Shown piece after piece: positions 1 through 8,775 of a stretch of 64,000 nt of DNA. Each line of letters starts with the position of its first letter. Position 1 is the stretch's first letter. The DNA comes from Nostoc sp. NIES-4103 (GTDB lineage: Bacteria > Cyanobacteriota > Cyanobacteriia > Cyanobacteriales > Nostocaceae), in NCBI RefSeq assembly GCF_002368335.1, contig NZ_AP018288.1, positions 7,556,389 through 7,620,388 on the forward strand. The letters run 5' to 3'. The notes beneath the pieces are model-generated. The model was given only the letters and a program-made list of their open reading frames with translations. It did no database searches and had not been told where the DNA came from. Both the position numbers and the translations under genes were made by a program.

Positions 1-161
1 TAGAGGGGAAGAAATCGTACTACTTCAAACTGCAATTTAGTGAGTATTTTTTTACTACTTGTTTCTCGCCTAGAGATTATTTTTTAATCAACCACAGAGA
101 CACAGAGAACGCAGAGGAAGTTGTATAGCAGGGGGGACTGGGTGAAAAGTCTTTGTCTATT

Positions 162-198
162 AAAGTTCAGATCGGCGGCTTCCGCCGATCTGAACTTT
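162..198. repeat. 17-bp perfect GC-rich inverted repeat
   Basis: The arm AAAGTTCAGATCGGCGG (162-178) is repeated as its exact complement (182-198) around a 3-base loop. A T-run follows on the + strand and an A-run precedes it, so it could terminate transcription in either direction, for example of a gene left of the window. The rest of 1-292 holds no gene I can support, only a dispersed repeat of the cacagagacacagagaacgc type near 95-118. Confidence 0.6.
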
Positions 199-292
199 TC
201 GGTTTGTATCTGGGTTTTGTGATGTCCTAACCACTTTAGCTGTTGCTATAAATAATTATCTAAGTGGATGTAAAGATGGCTTTGGCATAGTC

Positions 293-322
293 AAAAAAAA
301 TTAAACCCGCGTCGGCGGGTTT
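293..322 (-). terminator. Rho-independent terminator of the lipoprotein methyltransferase gene
   Basis: Read on the minus strand, an 8-bp stem AAACCCGC/GCGGGTTT with a 4-base loop is followed by AA and eight T. It lies about 60 bases downstream of the stop of the minus-strand gene at 385-1023. Confidence 0.85.
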
Positions 323-384
323 GGTTCGTATGGCTGCGACTTTTAGTCGTCAGGGCTTTAAATATGGTTGTTTATCTTCGATTA

Positions 385-1023
385 CTATCGCAAATTAGCT
401 GGTACTTCTTTGGGAACCACCCAATAGTAAATTGTTTTTCCGTCTACCTGTAGTGTTTGTTGTGGTTGCCAATCGCCCATATCAAAAGCGTGGGAGACAA
501 TTCTTGTACCAGGTTTGAGTTTTAGTAGTTCGGGGCGAAGTTTTTGGTTAACTTCGGGCAGTAGGTAAAGTGTAATTACTGTAGCTTGACTCAAATCAGT
601 TTTGAATAAATCTTGCTGACGAAACTGCGCGCGATCTGTTACTCCAGCTTTTTGGGCGTTGGCGTTAGCCTCTTGGATGCGTTCTGGATCAATATCTATA
701 CCTACACCTCGTGTACCGTACTTTTGTGCGGCTGTAATCACGATTCGCCCATCACCACTACCAAGGTCATAAAGTACATCATTCTTACCTACCTTGGCTA
801 CTTGCAACATTGCATCTACCACGGGCTGCGGTGTCGGTACATAAGGAACATCCCCAGGACGTTCTTGGGGTTGAGTTGTAGCAGCTGGTGCTTCAGTCTG
901 TCCAGTTAAAGTAGGTGGTTTTGCCTGTGCTTCTAAGTCTTGTTGTTGGGTGGTGCATCCGGCAATTCCCATACTGGTGACACTCACGCCTGTAATTAAT
1001 AAAAGCACAATCTTTTTAAACAT
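385..1023 (-). CDS. SAM-dependent methyltransferase, predicted lipoprotein
   Basis: This 212-residue protein starts with a lipoprotein signal: a basic MFKK, a hydrophobic stretch and a lipobox IAGC with Cys23. A low-complexity Thr/Pro/Gln linker of about 40 residues follows. The class I methyltransferase core has the glycine-rich SAM motif DLGSGDGR near residues 87-93 and an acidic GIDIDPERI strand end. It should therefore be anchored outside the cytoplasmic membrane, which is unusual for a SAM-dependent enzyme, and its substrate is unknown. The ATG is preceded by a good GAGGA. The gene ends at a clear terminator, and the next gene upstream (permease) lies 41 bases away on the same strand, so the two may be co-transcribed. 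The fold call is secure; the export is inferred from the signal only. Confidence 0.8.
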   Translation of the reverse strand: MFKKIVLLLITGVSVTSMGIAGCTTQQQDLEAQAKPPTLTGQTEAPAATTQPQERPGDVPYVPTPQPVVDAMLQVAKVGKNDVLYDLGSGDGRIVITAAQKYGTRGVGIDIDPERIQEANANAQKAGVTDRAQFRQQDLFKTDLSQATVITLYLLPEVNQKLRPELLKLKPGTRIVSHAFDMGDWQPQQTLQVDGKTIYYWVVPKEVPANLR

Positions 1024-1064
1024 GAATTTCCTCCTTGAGCAAAAATAGTGAAACTTTGAATGAC

Positions 1065-2420
1065 TTACGCCCTACCTTGGCGGTAACGATTCCACAGCAA
1101 TAGTGGAATACCTGCGGCTACAACTAAAACACCAACAACTGCGCCCACGCCGGTATACACCAAGCTGGAATAAAGTAAGTAACCGCAGACTGCACAAAAT
1201 AGTAATGGTGTGAAAGGATAAAATGGCACGCGAAATGGTCGCATTATCTGCGGTTCTCGGTTGCGTAGTACTAACAGTGATACGCCTGAAAGTAAAAAGA
1301 AAAACCAAAATATGGGGGCGGTATAGTCCACCATTGTTTCAAAGCCTTTGCGGGTGAACGTACCTAACAAAACCAACGCCAAAGCGATCGCAGCTTGTAA
1401 CAATAAAGCATAACTAGGAGTGCTGGGACGTTGCCGCCAGTGTCCCATAAAATTGAATATCAAGAAATCCTGACCAAGGGCATAATTAGTCCGCGCACCG
1501 GTGAAAACAGTAGCGTTCAGTGCGCCCAAAGTCGAAACTGCAATCAGCAAACTGATAAACCAAGCCCCAGGTGCGCCCCAAAACGTTCGCATTAAATCTG
1601 CGGCTACAGCTTGGGAGTTAGCCATGTTTACTAACCCTAGTCCCCGGAGGTAAGCCAGATTAATCAGCAAGTAAATTACAGTGATTGTGCCAATACTCCA
1701 AAGAAGCGATCGCACGATGTTGCGTTGGCGGTTTTGGATTTCTGCGGAAATGTAAGCTGCTTCATTCCAACCGCCATAAGACAGTAGTACAAACACCATC
1801 GCTAGCCCCCAGGTTCCTGTTGAAGCAGATTCCACAGGGGCGGTAACATTGGGCGTAATAGTTAACCCAATGAACACCACTAGCAACAAACCGAGGACTT
1901 TTGCCGCAGTTAGTAGGTTTTGCGTCCACTTACCTTGCTGCAAACCGATGATATTTAAAGCAGTTAATAAAGCGATCGCAACTGCTGCATAAATCGAAGG
2001 TGAAAAGTTTCCTAGCTGCCAAATTTGAGAAGCATAGTCACCAAAGACAAATGCCAACAAAGCAATAGAACCAGTTTGGATAACTGTCATCCGCGCCCAG
2101 GCAAATAAAAAGGCTACTTCCCGCCCAAAAGCACGTTTGAGATAATAGTAAACTCCACCAACATCGGGATATGTCGTGGCTAACTCTGCATAGCACAATG
2201 CACCAACTAAAGAAACCACACCACCAATTAACCAAAATAGCAGTACCATCAAACTGCTACCTGCTTGGGTTGCTACTAAAGCAGGAGTTTCAAAAATTCC
2301 TGCACCAATTACAATACCGACAATCAACGCGACTGCATCTGATAGTGTCAGTGATGGCTTGGGGGAAGCTTCTGTGGTTGCTAAACCTTCAAGTAATCTG
2401 TACTGTTCATGTCTACTCAC
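1065..2420 (-). CDS. APC-family amino acid permease
   Basis: A 451-residue, very hydrophobic protein with about 12 predicted membrane helices. The first helix carries the APC-superfamily signature GIVIGAGIFETP near residues 35-46, the loop that binds the substrate amino or carboxyl group in this family. Length and layout fit LAT/YfnA-like amino acid transporters of the inner membrane. The substrate cannot be read from sequence. It lies on the same strand as, and just upstream of, the lipoprotein methyltransferase. The two-component genes upstream are separated by about 115 bases of AT-rich DNA. Confidence 0.88.
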   Translation of the reverse strand: MSRHEQYRLLEGLATTEASPKPSLTLSDAVALIVGIVIGAGIFETPALVATQAGSSLMVLLFWLIGGVVSLVGALCYAELATTYPDVGGVYYYLKRAFGREVAFLFAWARMTVIQTGSIALLAFVFGDYASQIWQLGNFSPSIYAAVAIALLTALNIIGLQQGKWTQNLLTAAKVLGLLLVVFIGLTITPNVTAPVESASTGTWGLAMVFVLLSYGGWNEAAYISAEIQNRQRNIVRSLLWSIGTITVIYLLINLAYLRGLGLVNMANSQAVAADLMRTFWGAPGAWFISLLIAVSTLGALNATVFTGARTNYALGQDFLIFNFMGHWRQRPSTPSYALLLQAAIALALVLLGTFTRKGFETMVDYTAPIFWFFFLLSGVSLLVLRNREPQIMRPFRVPFYPFTPLLFCAVCGYLLYSSLVYTGVGAVVGVLVVAAGIPLLLWNRYRQGRA

Positions 2421-2535
2421 ATCGACTCCTGCTGGCTATTGAGTGTAATGAGCAATGTTGTTGAAGAAAATATTAATTACTTTTTTATAGTTAACAATAA
2501 ATGTGACAAGAAAGTGACAGCCGATATTTAATTAG

Positions 2536-3813
2536 TCATAGAGGTAATTTAATTTGAAACACAGAACCCTTACCCAGTTCACTTTTTACACTGAGATGAC
2601 CGCCATGTGCTTCAATGATTTGTTGAGCGATCGCTAATCCCAAACCAAAGCTATTAGTAGAATTTGTTCGGTGTTGTTCTACGCGATAAAATTGCTCAAA
2701 AATATGAGGTAAATCTGCCGCCCCAATTCCAATACCGTTATCTTCTACTTCAATTACTACCTGACTGAACTTAGTAAATAGGCGTAACTCTACCATCCCA
2801 CCATCTGGAGTATACTTACAGGCGTTACTCAACAAATTCATTACAGCTAGACATATTAATTCGGCATCTACACGTAGCACAATTGGAGTTTTTGGTAAAT
2901 CACTCTTGAGATTTAAATGTTCAGCAGCAGTCTTCACAGATTGGGAGTTTAATAATTCTTTTAGCAAATCACTCAAATCAACTTCTTTTAAAGATTCTGG
3001 AGTTAAACGCCCTGTGCGACGTGCCAAAAATAGCAAATTTCCAATTAAACTATTCATTGATTTCGCTACTTCTGCAACTTTTTCCAGACGCAGATGCTTA
3101 CTAGCGCTGTCTTCCATAGAAGCTAATAAGCCAACCTGAGCATTACTAAGTATTGCCGCCAAAGGAGTACGTAATTCATGAGAAGCGTGGGCGGTAAAGC
3201 GTTCGAGTTGTTTGTAACTCAGGTATATAGGTTGCATTGCTATTCCGCTGAGAAACCAACCAGCGAGACCTGTGATTACTAAGGTAATTAATACCGTTGA
3301 TATTAATAATATTATAAATCGATTTAAAGAATCTTGGACACGAGTCATTGGCATTGCCATTTGCAAATAACCAATTAACTCACCTTTGTGTTGCACTGGT
3401 AATGTAATTTCACGTATCCAAATATTTTGTGGAGAAACACCTAAATTATTAGTAATTTTTAATGTCTTCAATTCAAATGTTCTGTTAAATTTTTTTGGTG
3501 AAAGCTGACCAAAGTAACGTTTTAATTTTCCATCAGTATCATACCAACGAGCATAAATGATTTCACTATCTGCTGGTGGTGGGTTAATTCCCAAAACTGG
3601 TAAATGTTTTAGAAATACTCGTTTTTGACCTTGGTAGAGTTTATACTGCACACTTGCAGTAATGACTCTTGCTTTTTTGTATAGTAATAAATCTACAGCA
3701 TCTAATTGCTGGTCTGCTTCTTGGTAATAAAGCAGACCAGAAAAAATTAAGAGAATACTGCCCATTGAAAGAGTGAACCAACTAGCCAAGTTGCGACGGC
3801 TACGGTTAAACAT
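2536..3813 (-). CDS. Two-component sensor histidine kinase (RppB/NrsS-like)
   Basis: This 425-residue membrane sensor has one helix at about 12-30, a periplasmic sensor region of about 135 residues with no recognised ligand domain, a second helix at about 166-190, then HisKA and HATPase domains. The phospho-acceptor H-box is SHELRTPLAA with His212. The N-box (NLLSNACKYTPDGG), G1 (VEDNGIGIG) and G2 (GLGLAIAQQ) motifs are all intact, so it should autophosphorylate. It sits 49 bases downstream of its response regulator on the same strand. The pair resembles the cyanobacterial RppA/RppB (NrsR/NrsS) class, whose known members answer to redox or nickel. No metal-efflux genes are adjacent here, so the signal is left open. 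Confidence 0.88.
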   Translation of the reverse strand: MFNRSRRNLASWFTLSMGSILLIFSGLLYYQEADQQLDAVDLLLYKKARVITASVQYKLYQGQKRVFLKHLPVLGINPPPADSEIIYARWYDTDGKLKRYFGQLSPKKFNRTFELKTLKITNNLGVSPQNIWIREITLPVQHKGELIGYLQMAMPMTRVQDSLNRFIILLISTVLITLVITGLAGWFLSGIAMQPIYLSYKQLERFTAHASHELRTPLAAILSNAQVGLLASMEDSASKHLRLEKVAEVAKSMNSLIGNLLFLARRTGRLTPESLKEVDLSDLLKELLNSQSVKTAAEHLNLKSDLPKTPIVLRVDAELICLAVMNLLSNACKYTPDGGMVELRLFTKFSQVVIEVEDNGIGIGAADLPHIFEQFYRVEQHRTNSTNSFGLGLAIAQQIIEAHGGHLSVKSELGKGSVFQIKLPL

Positions 3814-3862
3814 AATTCAAAAAAGTTAAAATTTTCAGAAATAACAAGACAAAAGAAAAAAG

Positions 3863-4543
3863 TTATTTTTTCCTGCCAGGATTGAGGCGATAGCCCATAC
3901 CATATATAGTTTCTAGCCAGTGTGCTGCATCTAGCAACTGTAAACGCTGACGCAAACGACGCACTAAGGTTGTTGTCGCATTACTTTCTGGTTCGCTACC
4001 CCATTCCCACAAAGCTTGTTCGATTTGATTGCGGCTTAAAATTTGATTTGGATGACGCATCAAGTATTCTAGTAATTGAAATTCCCGCGTAGATAATTCT
4101 ACAGTTGCTTGACCTCGTTGTACCATCAGCGTCGAAATATGCAATTGCAGATCAGCAAGTTGGAGTTTTTCTCCTTGCCAAACAGGCGATCGCCTACCCA
4201 ATGCACGCACTCGTGCTAATAACTCAAATAAATCTGTAGGTTTTACTAAATAGTCATCTGCACCAGCATCCAAGCCTGTAACTTTTTCGCTAGTGGTATC
4301 TTTTGCCGTCAACATCAATACGGGTGCTGTTTTACCTGCTTGTCGATACTGCCGACATAAATCTAACCCGCTCATTTCTGGTAGCATCCAGTCTAATATC
4401 AATAAATCATAGTCTCTCTGGGTAATTGCCCACTGTGCGATCGCGCCGTTTTCTACGCCATCTACAATATGTCCAGCTTGAGACAATGCTGTTTGCAAAG
4501 GTTCTAATTGTGCTGTGTCGTCTTCTACCAGAAGTATTCGCAT
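3863..4543 (-). CDS. OmpR-family response regulator (RppA-like)
   Basis: A 226-residue regulator with an N-terminal receiver domain and a C-terminal winged helix. The acidic pocket is EDD (7-9), the phospho-accepting Asp51 lies in LILDWMLPEMSG and the conserved Lys101 in LVKP. The second half (STREFQLLEYLMRHPNQILSR and a TLVRRLRQRL recognition helix) is a Trans_reg_C winged helix. It is the first gene of a two-gene unit with the histidine kinase. The start is the ATG giving MRILLVEDD, the standard N-terminus of the family. The target genes are unknown; the permease and lipoprotein genes downstream are possible ones. Confidence 0.9.
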   Translation of the reverse strand: MRILLVEDDTAQLEPLQTALSQAGHIVDGVENGAIAQWAITQRDYDLLILDWMLPEMSGLDLCRQYRQAGKTAPVLMLTAKDTTSEKVTGLDAGADDYLVKPTDLFELLARVRALGRRSPVWQGEKLQLADLQLHISTLMVQRGQATVELSTREFQLLEYLMRHPNQILSRNQIEQALWEWGSEPESNATTTLVRRLRQRLQLLDAAHWLETIYGMGYRLNPGRKK

Positions 4544-5097
4544 TGTTAGCTAGTTTTGGATTTCCAATCCTAGATGGTAGAAAATTTTACTCAATAAAGC
4601 TTCTACCAGTAGTAAGATTTTTAACAATCTAGAGAATAAGCCACTGGTAGTAAGTAATTTACCTTTTTGGGGATGTCAAATAAATTGAAATTAGCTCAAA
4701 ATCTGACTTTGTTTTAACTTTTGATTTTTTCAATTAAAGTTCTTTGTTGTTTTGGCAAATAGGTAGAAATTTAAAAGCAGTCGTTTTTAATTGCCAACAT
4801 AAATATAAGGTGATAACTAAGCGCTGGAAGTTGCGATTTTCTCTAAGCTGACACCAAGCAAGTCCTAGAATTTTTTTGACTAGCCAGGGTAAAAAGATTT
4901 TTTTAATACACCAAACAAGGGCTTCTTCCATAGCAGCGAAGATTTGTATATGTACCCTTACATGGTGAAAAATGAGTGTCTGTAAAGCAGACAGCGTATA
5001 AGCTAGAGAATGTCTGACTTCTTGCATGAGTTGCATGACTTGAAAAACAGACACCAAGTATATGGTATAAAATGTCTAAAAGTTTTGTTGTTAAACC
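4544..5097. other. AT-rich intergenic region between rppA-like and NACHT genes
   Basis: Divergent promoter region of about 550 bases. It holds TA-rich stretches but no repeat or RNA I can recognise. A minus-strand frame at 4734-5057 is open for 107 codons, but its composition (many Cys and Trp, no family resemblance, no ribosome site) does not support a gene. Confidence 0.4.
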
Positions 5098-7419
5098 ATG
5101 ACAGGGCGATCGCTTCAAGCTTCTCAAGAAGGTATCGAAAAAGCAAGAAAAGCTTTAGCTGACAATTCCTTAAATCAAAGTTCTCTAGCAGAAGACTTAA
5201 AAATTAGTCGCGCTACAGTCAACAATTTCTTTGCAGGGAAGCCAGTTGACCGTAAATACTTTTATGCTATTTGCGAAAAGCTGGGTTTCGAGTGGGAGGA
5301 TATAGTCACTAAGCCAGACATCCAACCAGAGGCGAAAGCAAATCCAGACACTAGCATTGATATTGATGCCATAGTTCAAGAAGTACGCAAAAAGATAAAA
5401 CCCCTGATAAAAGAACGCTGCGGCACAATGCGTGTGCTAGATATGACTCAACCCATAGGGTTGAATGACATTTACACCAGCGTCAATATCCTTGAAAAAA
5501 TCACTGGACGACGGCGACTAGGAATAGATGAATTACTTCAACAATGTACAAGCGATGATTTTGAACACTTTGGGCTGGTCAAAAACACTGAAAAACGATT
5601 GTCAGGACTAGAGGCAGTTGAGAAATATCCCAAGCTGATGATTCTGGGAAAGCCAGGGGCAGGTAAAACCACCTTTTTGAAGTATTTAGCCATGCAGTGT
5701 CTCAAAGGAGAGTTTCAGCCTGAACATATCCCGATTTTTGTCACCCTTAAAGTCTTTGCCGAAGCTGCAAATAAACCTGGATTACTGCAATATATTACTG
5801 AAGACACGATAAACAATATTTCTAAAAAACTGCCTTTTGTAGAAAATGAATATATTCGTTATATCCAAAATGTCATAACTCATGGAAAGGCGTTAATTTT
5901 ACTTGATGGCTTAGATGAAGTTCGAGAAGAAGATAACAGCCGTGTTTTAAAACAAATTCGTGAGTTTTCTGAATATTATCGAGAAAACCACTTAGTTATG
6001 ACCTGCCGCATTGCAGCGCGAGAATATACTTTTGAGAACTTTATAGAGGTAGAAGTTGCCGATTTTGATAATGAACAAATTAAAACCTTTGCCACCAAAT
6101 GGTTTAAGGATAAAGCTGTAGAACCCAAGACTTTTATTCAATGCCTTGAAGACAATAGCCGAATCAAACAACTTGCTGTAAGTCCTTTACTGTTGACACT
6201 GCTATGTTTAGCATTTGAAGAATCGGGAGATTTCCCAGCTAATCGTTCTGAACTATACAAAGAAGGATTAGATGCACTGCTGAAAAAATGGGATGCGAAA
6301 CGAGGAATTCAGCGTGACCAAGTTTATAAAAAGTTATCAGTCCAACGCAAAGAGGACTTACTTAGTAAAATTGCTCTAACTACATTTGAGCGTGGTGACT
6401 ATTTCTTTAAGCAGAAAATAGCAGAGCAATACATTACAGAATACATCCGAAATTTACCTGGCGCAAATACTGATGAAGAAGTATTACAAGTAGACAGTGA
6501 AGAAGTTTTGCGCTCAATTGAACATCATCATGGTCTAGTTGTAGCAAGGGCTAAAGGTATTTATTCATTTTCTCACCTGACATTCCACGAGTATTTCACT
6601 GCCAGAGAAATTGTTTTTGTCAAGCAGTTATCAGAAGAAGCATTGCAAGGTCTAGTAAATCGCATGGTGGAGAAACGTTGGCGGGAAGTTTTCTTCCTAT
6701 CGGTTGGTATGTCGCCAAGTGCAGACCGTTTATTACTTTTGATGAAACAGAAAGTTGACAGTATTTTAGCTGACGATGAGTATTTACAGCATTTATTGAT
6801 GTGGTGTAATGAAAAGTCTCTTGTAGTGGATATTAAATATAAAAAAGCTATTATCCGCGCTTTTTACTTTGCTTTTTCCGTTAGGAATAAAGTTGAAATT
6901 GGGTATCCTCGTTTAATACTGATTTTGACCTTACTTAGTAGAATTATTTTTAATTCAAAGGTAGAGAATGATAATTTTATATATGATGAGTTAAGAGATA
7001 CTATGAGCTTTACCTTAATTAGTCATCTTGATAATCAAACTATTTACACAGATATTGATTGGTGTATTATTTCTCTATATCTTGTTCCTAAAACAAAGCA
7101 AGCACTGCTACAACTTAGAGAGCAACTTCCTACACTAGATTATAATAAAAATATATTTAAAAAATGGTGGAAAATTAACGGTCAAAATTGGAGTAATCAA
7201 TTTTATTCAGTGATAGAGCAGTACCATAATAGTATTGATATAATATGGCAGTTTACCGAAAAACAACAGGATTTAATAAAACAGTATTATGATGCAAATT
7301 TATTATTGATAGAGTGTCTTAATAGCAATTGCTATGTTAGTTATGAGGTACGACAGTATATAGAAGATACTTTATTATTACCGATCGCAGAAATTGAAAA
7401 GCGTCAGCAACATCCTTAA
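5098..7419 (+). CDS. HTH-NACHT STAND NTPase, probable anti-phage NLR-like protein
   Basis: This 773-residue protein starts with a helix-turn-helix-like domain (about 10-70; SSLAEDLKISRATVNNFFAG resembles XRE/Cro folds). A linker leads to a NACHT NTPase: Walker A GKPGAGKTT (184-192) and Walker B with the NACHT acidic patch LLDGLDE (268-274). The winged-helix and helical part continues to about residue 560 (FSHLTFHEYFTAREI is typical of bacterial NACHT proteins). The last 200 residues are helical and coded by visibly AT-richer DNA, consistent with a variable sensor module. Bacterial NACHT proteins are known anti-phage defence proteins, and cyanobacteria have many with an HTH front. The role here is inferred. 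It is monocistronic, next to toxin-antitoxin debris. Confidence 0.87.
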   Translation: MTGRSLQASQEGIEKARKALADNSLNQSSLAEDLKISRATVNNFFAGKPVDRKYFYAICEKLGFEWEDIVTKPDIQPEAKANPDTSIDIDAIVQEVRKKIKPLIKERCGTMRVLDMTQPIGLNDIYTSVNILEKITGRRRLGIDELLQQCTSDDFEHFGLVKNTEKRLSGLEAVEKYPKLMILGKPGAGKTTFLKYLAMQCLKGEFQPEHIPIFVTLKVFAEAANKPGLLQYITEDTINNISKKLPFVENEYIRYIQNVITHGKALILLDGLDEVREEDNSRVLKQIREFSEYYRENHLVMTCRIAAREYTFENFIEVEVADFDNEQIKTFATKWFKDKAVEPKTFIQCLEDNSRIKQLAVSPLLLTLLCLAFEESGDFPANRSELYKEGLDALLKKWDAKRGIQRDQVYKKLSVQRKEDLLSKIALTTFERGDYFFKQKIAEQYITEYIRNLPGANTDEEVLQVDSEEVLRSIEHHHGLVVARAKGIYSFSHLTFHEYFTAREIVFVKQLSEEALQGLVNRMVEKRWREVFFLSVGMSPSADRLLLLMKQKVDSILADDEYLQHLLMWCNEKSLVVDIKYKKAIIRAFYFAFSVRNKVEIGYPRLILILTLLSRIIFNSKVENDNFIYDELRDTMSFTLISHLDNQTIYTDIDWCIISLYLVPKTKQALLQLREQLPTLDYNKNIFKKWWKINGQNWSNQFYSVIEQYHNSIDIIWQFTEKQQDLIKQYYDANLLLIECLNSNCYVSYEVRQYIEDTLLLPIAEIEKRQQHP

Positions 7420-7675
7420 ACGCCGATTTAGTAAACAGCTATGTTTTAGCCTAATGTAACTCAACAGTTATATCAATTACCTCATTGCCAACTGTACTAA
7501 TTACTGCATAACGTTAGCTTCACCCACCGCTAGTAAGCTTTTATATTCAACTAACCAACTCATACTAATTCTCTCTAAACTTGCACTAAATGGTTATTTC
7601 TCTCTTCCTTGGCGTTCTTGGCGTTCTTGGCGGTTCGTTTCCTTATCTATATTTTTCCCAACTCAAATAGGATTG
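7420..7675. other. Intergenic region with dispersed cyanobacterial repeats
   Basis: No gene is visible. The stretch contains short direct repeats of the kind ttggcgttc (7610-7635) and the common dispersed sequence around actcaaataggattgctata (7661-7680), which abuts the broken toxin gene. Confidence 0.4.
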
Positions 7676-7705
7676 CTATAAATTTTCATCCAATAACAGT
7701 GTCAC
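7676..7705 (-). pseudogene. Remnant of a DUF5615 PIN-like toxin gene (first nine codons)
   Basis: On the minus strand a GTG overlaps the stop of the DUF433 gene as GTGA and reads V-T-L-L-L-D-E-N-L before a TAG. DUF433 antitoxin genes are regularly followed by DUF5615 PIN-like toxins whose N-terminus is of the form xxLLLDENLS, with the Asp in the nuclease site. The start codon overlap and first residues are thus preserved, but the coding sequence stops exactly where a dispersed repeat begins. The toxin is lost. Confidence 0.75.
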
Positions 7706-7926
7706 AGCGATACCACAAATAACTTTTTCTCGCGATCAGCTGCAAAAGCAAGACAAGCTTTGATGTCTTCCAAAGTGAGTTCAGAAAAATCTTCCAGAAT
7801 TTCTGCCTCGGTCATACCGCCTGCCAAATATTCTAAAATGTCATACACTGTGATTCGCATTCCCCTAATACATGGCTTGCCACTCCGTTTTCCAGGCTCA
7901 ATTGTAATAATGTGTTGATGGTCCAT
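7702..7926 (-). CDS. DUF433 antitoxin-like protein, toxin partner lost
   Basis: This 74-residue protein is a full-length DUF433 member: ITIEPGKRSGKPCIRGMRITVYDILEYLA followed by the helical MTEAEILEDFSELTLEDIKACLAFA. These proteins carry a winged HTH related to VapB-type antitoxins and are normally paired with a DUF5615 PIN-like nuclease. Here the downstream partner survives only as nine codons, so the protein is an orphan. It could still act as a repressor or protect against a related toxin encoded elsewhere. The 89-residue gene upstream ends 20 bases away. Confidence 0.85.
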   Translation of the reverse strand: MDHQHIITIEPGKRSGKPCIRGMRITVYDILEYLAGGMTEAEILEDFSELTLEDIKACLAFAADREKKLFVVSL

Positions 7927-7946
7927 AACAAATGATCACCTATCCC

Positions 7947-8216
7947 TTACTCTTTATATAATGGTGAATTATCAGGCAATTCCCAAGAACGCCCTTGACA
8001 ATGAACATAACCATTTGTAATAGAGATACCAAACATTTGACGCATTATTGTGGCTGCTTCTTTTCTCTCTTCATCTGTCAAGTAATCCTGTCCCTTAAAA
8101 CCTGCTCGATAAAGCCGAGGATTACCGCCAGCATTCAAATATCGCTGCTTTCCAATTTCTAAAATTTCTTGGAACCTAGCATACTTTTGTTTTTGCTCTT
8201 CAGTCCAATTTTCCAT
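7947..8216 (-). CDS. Small hypothetical protein (89 aa)
   Basis: I do not recognise the family. The start is placed at the ATG giving MENWTEEQKQKYARF, two bases after the stop of the upstream 59-residue gene; an in-frame codon five residues earlier is also possible. The protein is hydrophilic, with a charged helical first half and a later segment LTDEERKEAATIMRQMFGIS. It has no membrane helix. It lies in a tight unit of three small genes (59-aa gene, this gene, DUF433), which suggests an accessory or toxin-antitoxin-related setting. Confidence 0.6.
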   Translation of the reverse strand: MENWTEEQKQKYARFQEILEIGKQRYLNAGGNPRLYRAGFKGQDYLTDEERKEAATIMRQMFGISITNGYVHCQGRSWELPDNSPLYKE

Positions 8217-8218
8217 AA

Positions 8219-8398
8219 TTACAAGTCCCAATTAGTCGGAACAATATCACCGTTCTGCAAAATCATAGCAATCGGTAATAATGAACTAGGGGTATTTATA
8301 TACCAATTGCCACTGTCTTCATCATAAAACGTATTACCGAGTAAATCTAGGGTAGTTAGTGCATTGATAATCAAGTATTGTGCTTCACTCGGTTCCAT
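8219..8398 (-). CDS. Small hypothetical protein (59 aa)
   Basis: A 59-codon frame from ATG (8398) reads MEPSEAQYLIINALTTLDLL and ends NGDIVPTNWDL. Codon use looks like coding DNA, and its stop lies two bases before the ATG of the next gene, the spacing of a translationally coupled pair. There is no known domain. It is probably the first gene of the three-gene unit ending in DUF433. Upstream, 8399-8739 is AT-rich and shows nothing I can name. Confidence 0.55.
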   Translation of the reverse strand: MEPSEAQYLIINALTTLDLLGNTFYDEDSGNWYINTPSSLLPIAMILQNGDIVPTNWDL

Positions 8399-8775
8399 CT
8401 TTAGCTATTTTATATTAGACTTTAGCAATTCTAAAGCTAAAACTAGGCATATCTAAATTCCTAACAAAAGCATACAATTTCAGTAATAGTTCGTAATTAA
8501 TCCATGAACCTCTATTCAGCAGTATCTATCTATATATATTGCCATCAAACAAGATTCTGGAACAATTTCAGTAACTTTGCGTCACCGAGATATCTTACCC
8601 TATTATTTGTCATGCTTTAGAGGTATAAAAATCTTGAGGTTCAGCTAGACATATTCCATTCGTCAGAAACAACTTGCTGCGGAATATGACTAAAGTCACG
8701 TTTGAAAACATTCAGAAACAATCTCAGTAAGCCATCGTCATGAAATACATTACAGACATAAATGGTAGCCCGCTT

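Noticed and set aside
3863..4543. Assignment as the nickel regulator NrsR
   Set aside because: No nickel or cobalt efflux genes are adjacent and the sensor part shows no evident metal motif; only family-level resemblance is supported.
4734..5057. 107-codon minus-strand open frame before the NACHT gene
   Set aside because: No ribosome site, no family resemblance, and the AT-rich composition is that of a promoter region; a chance frame is more likely.
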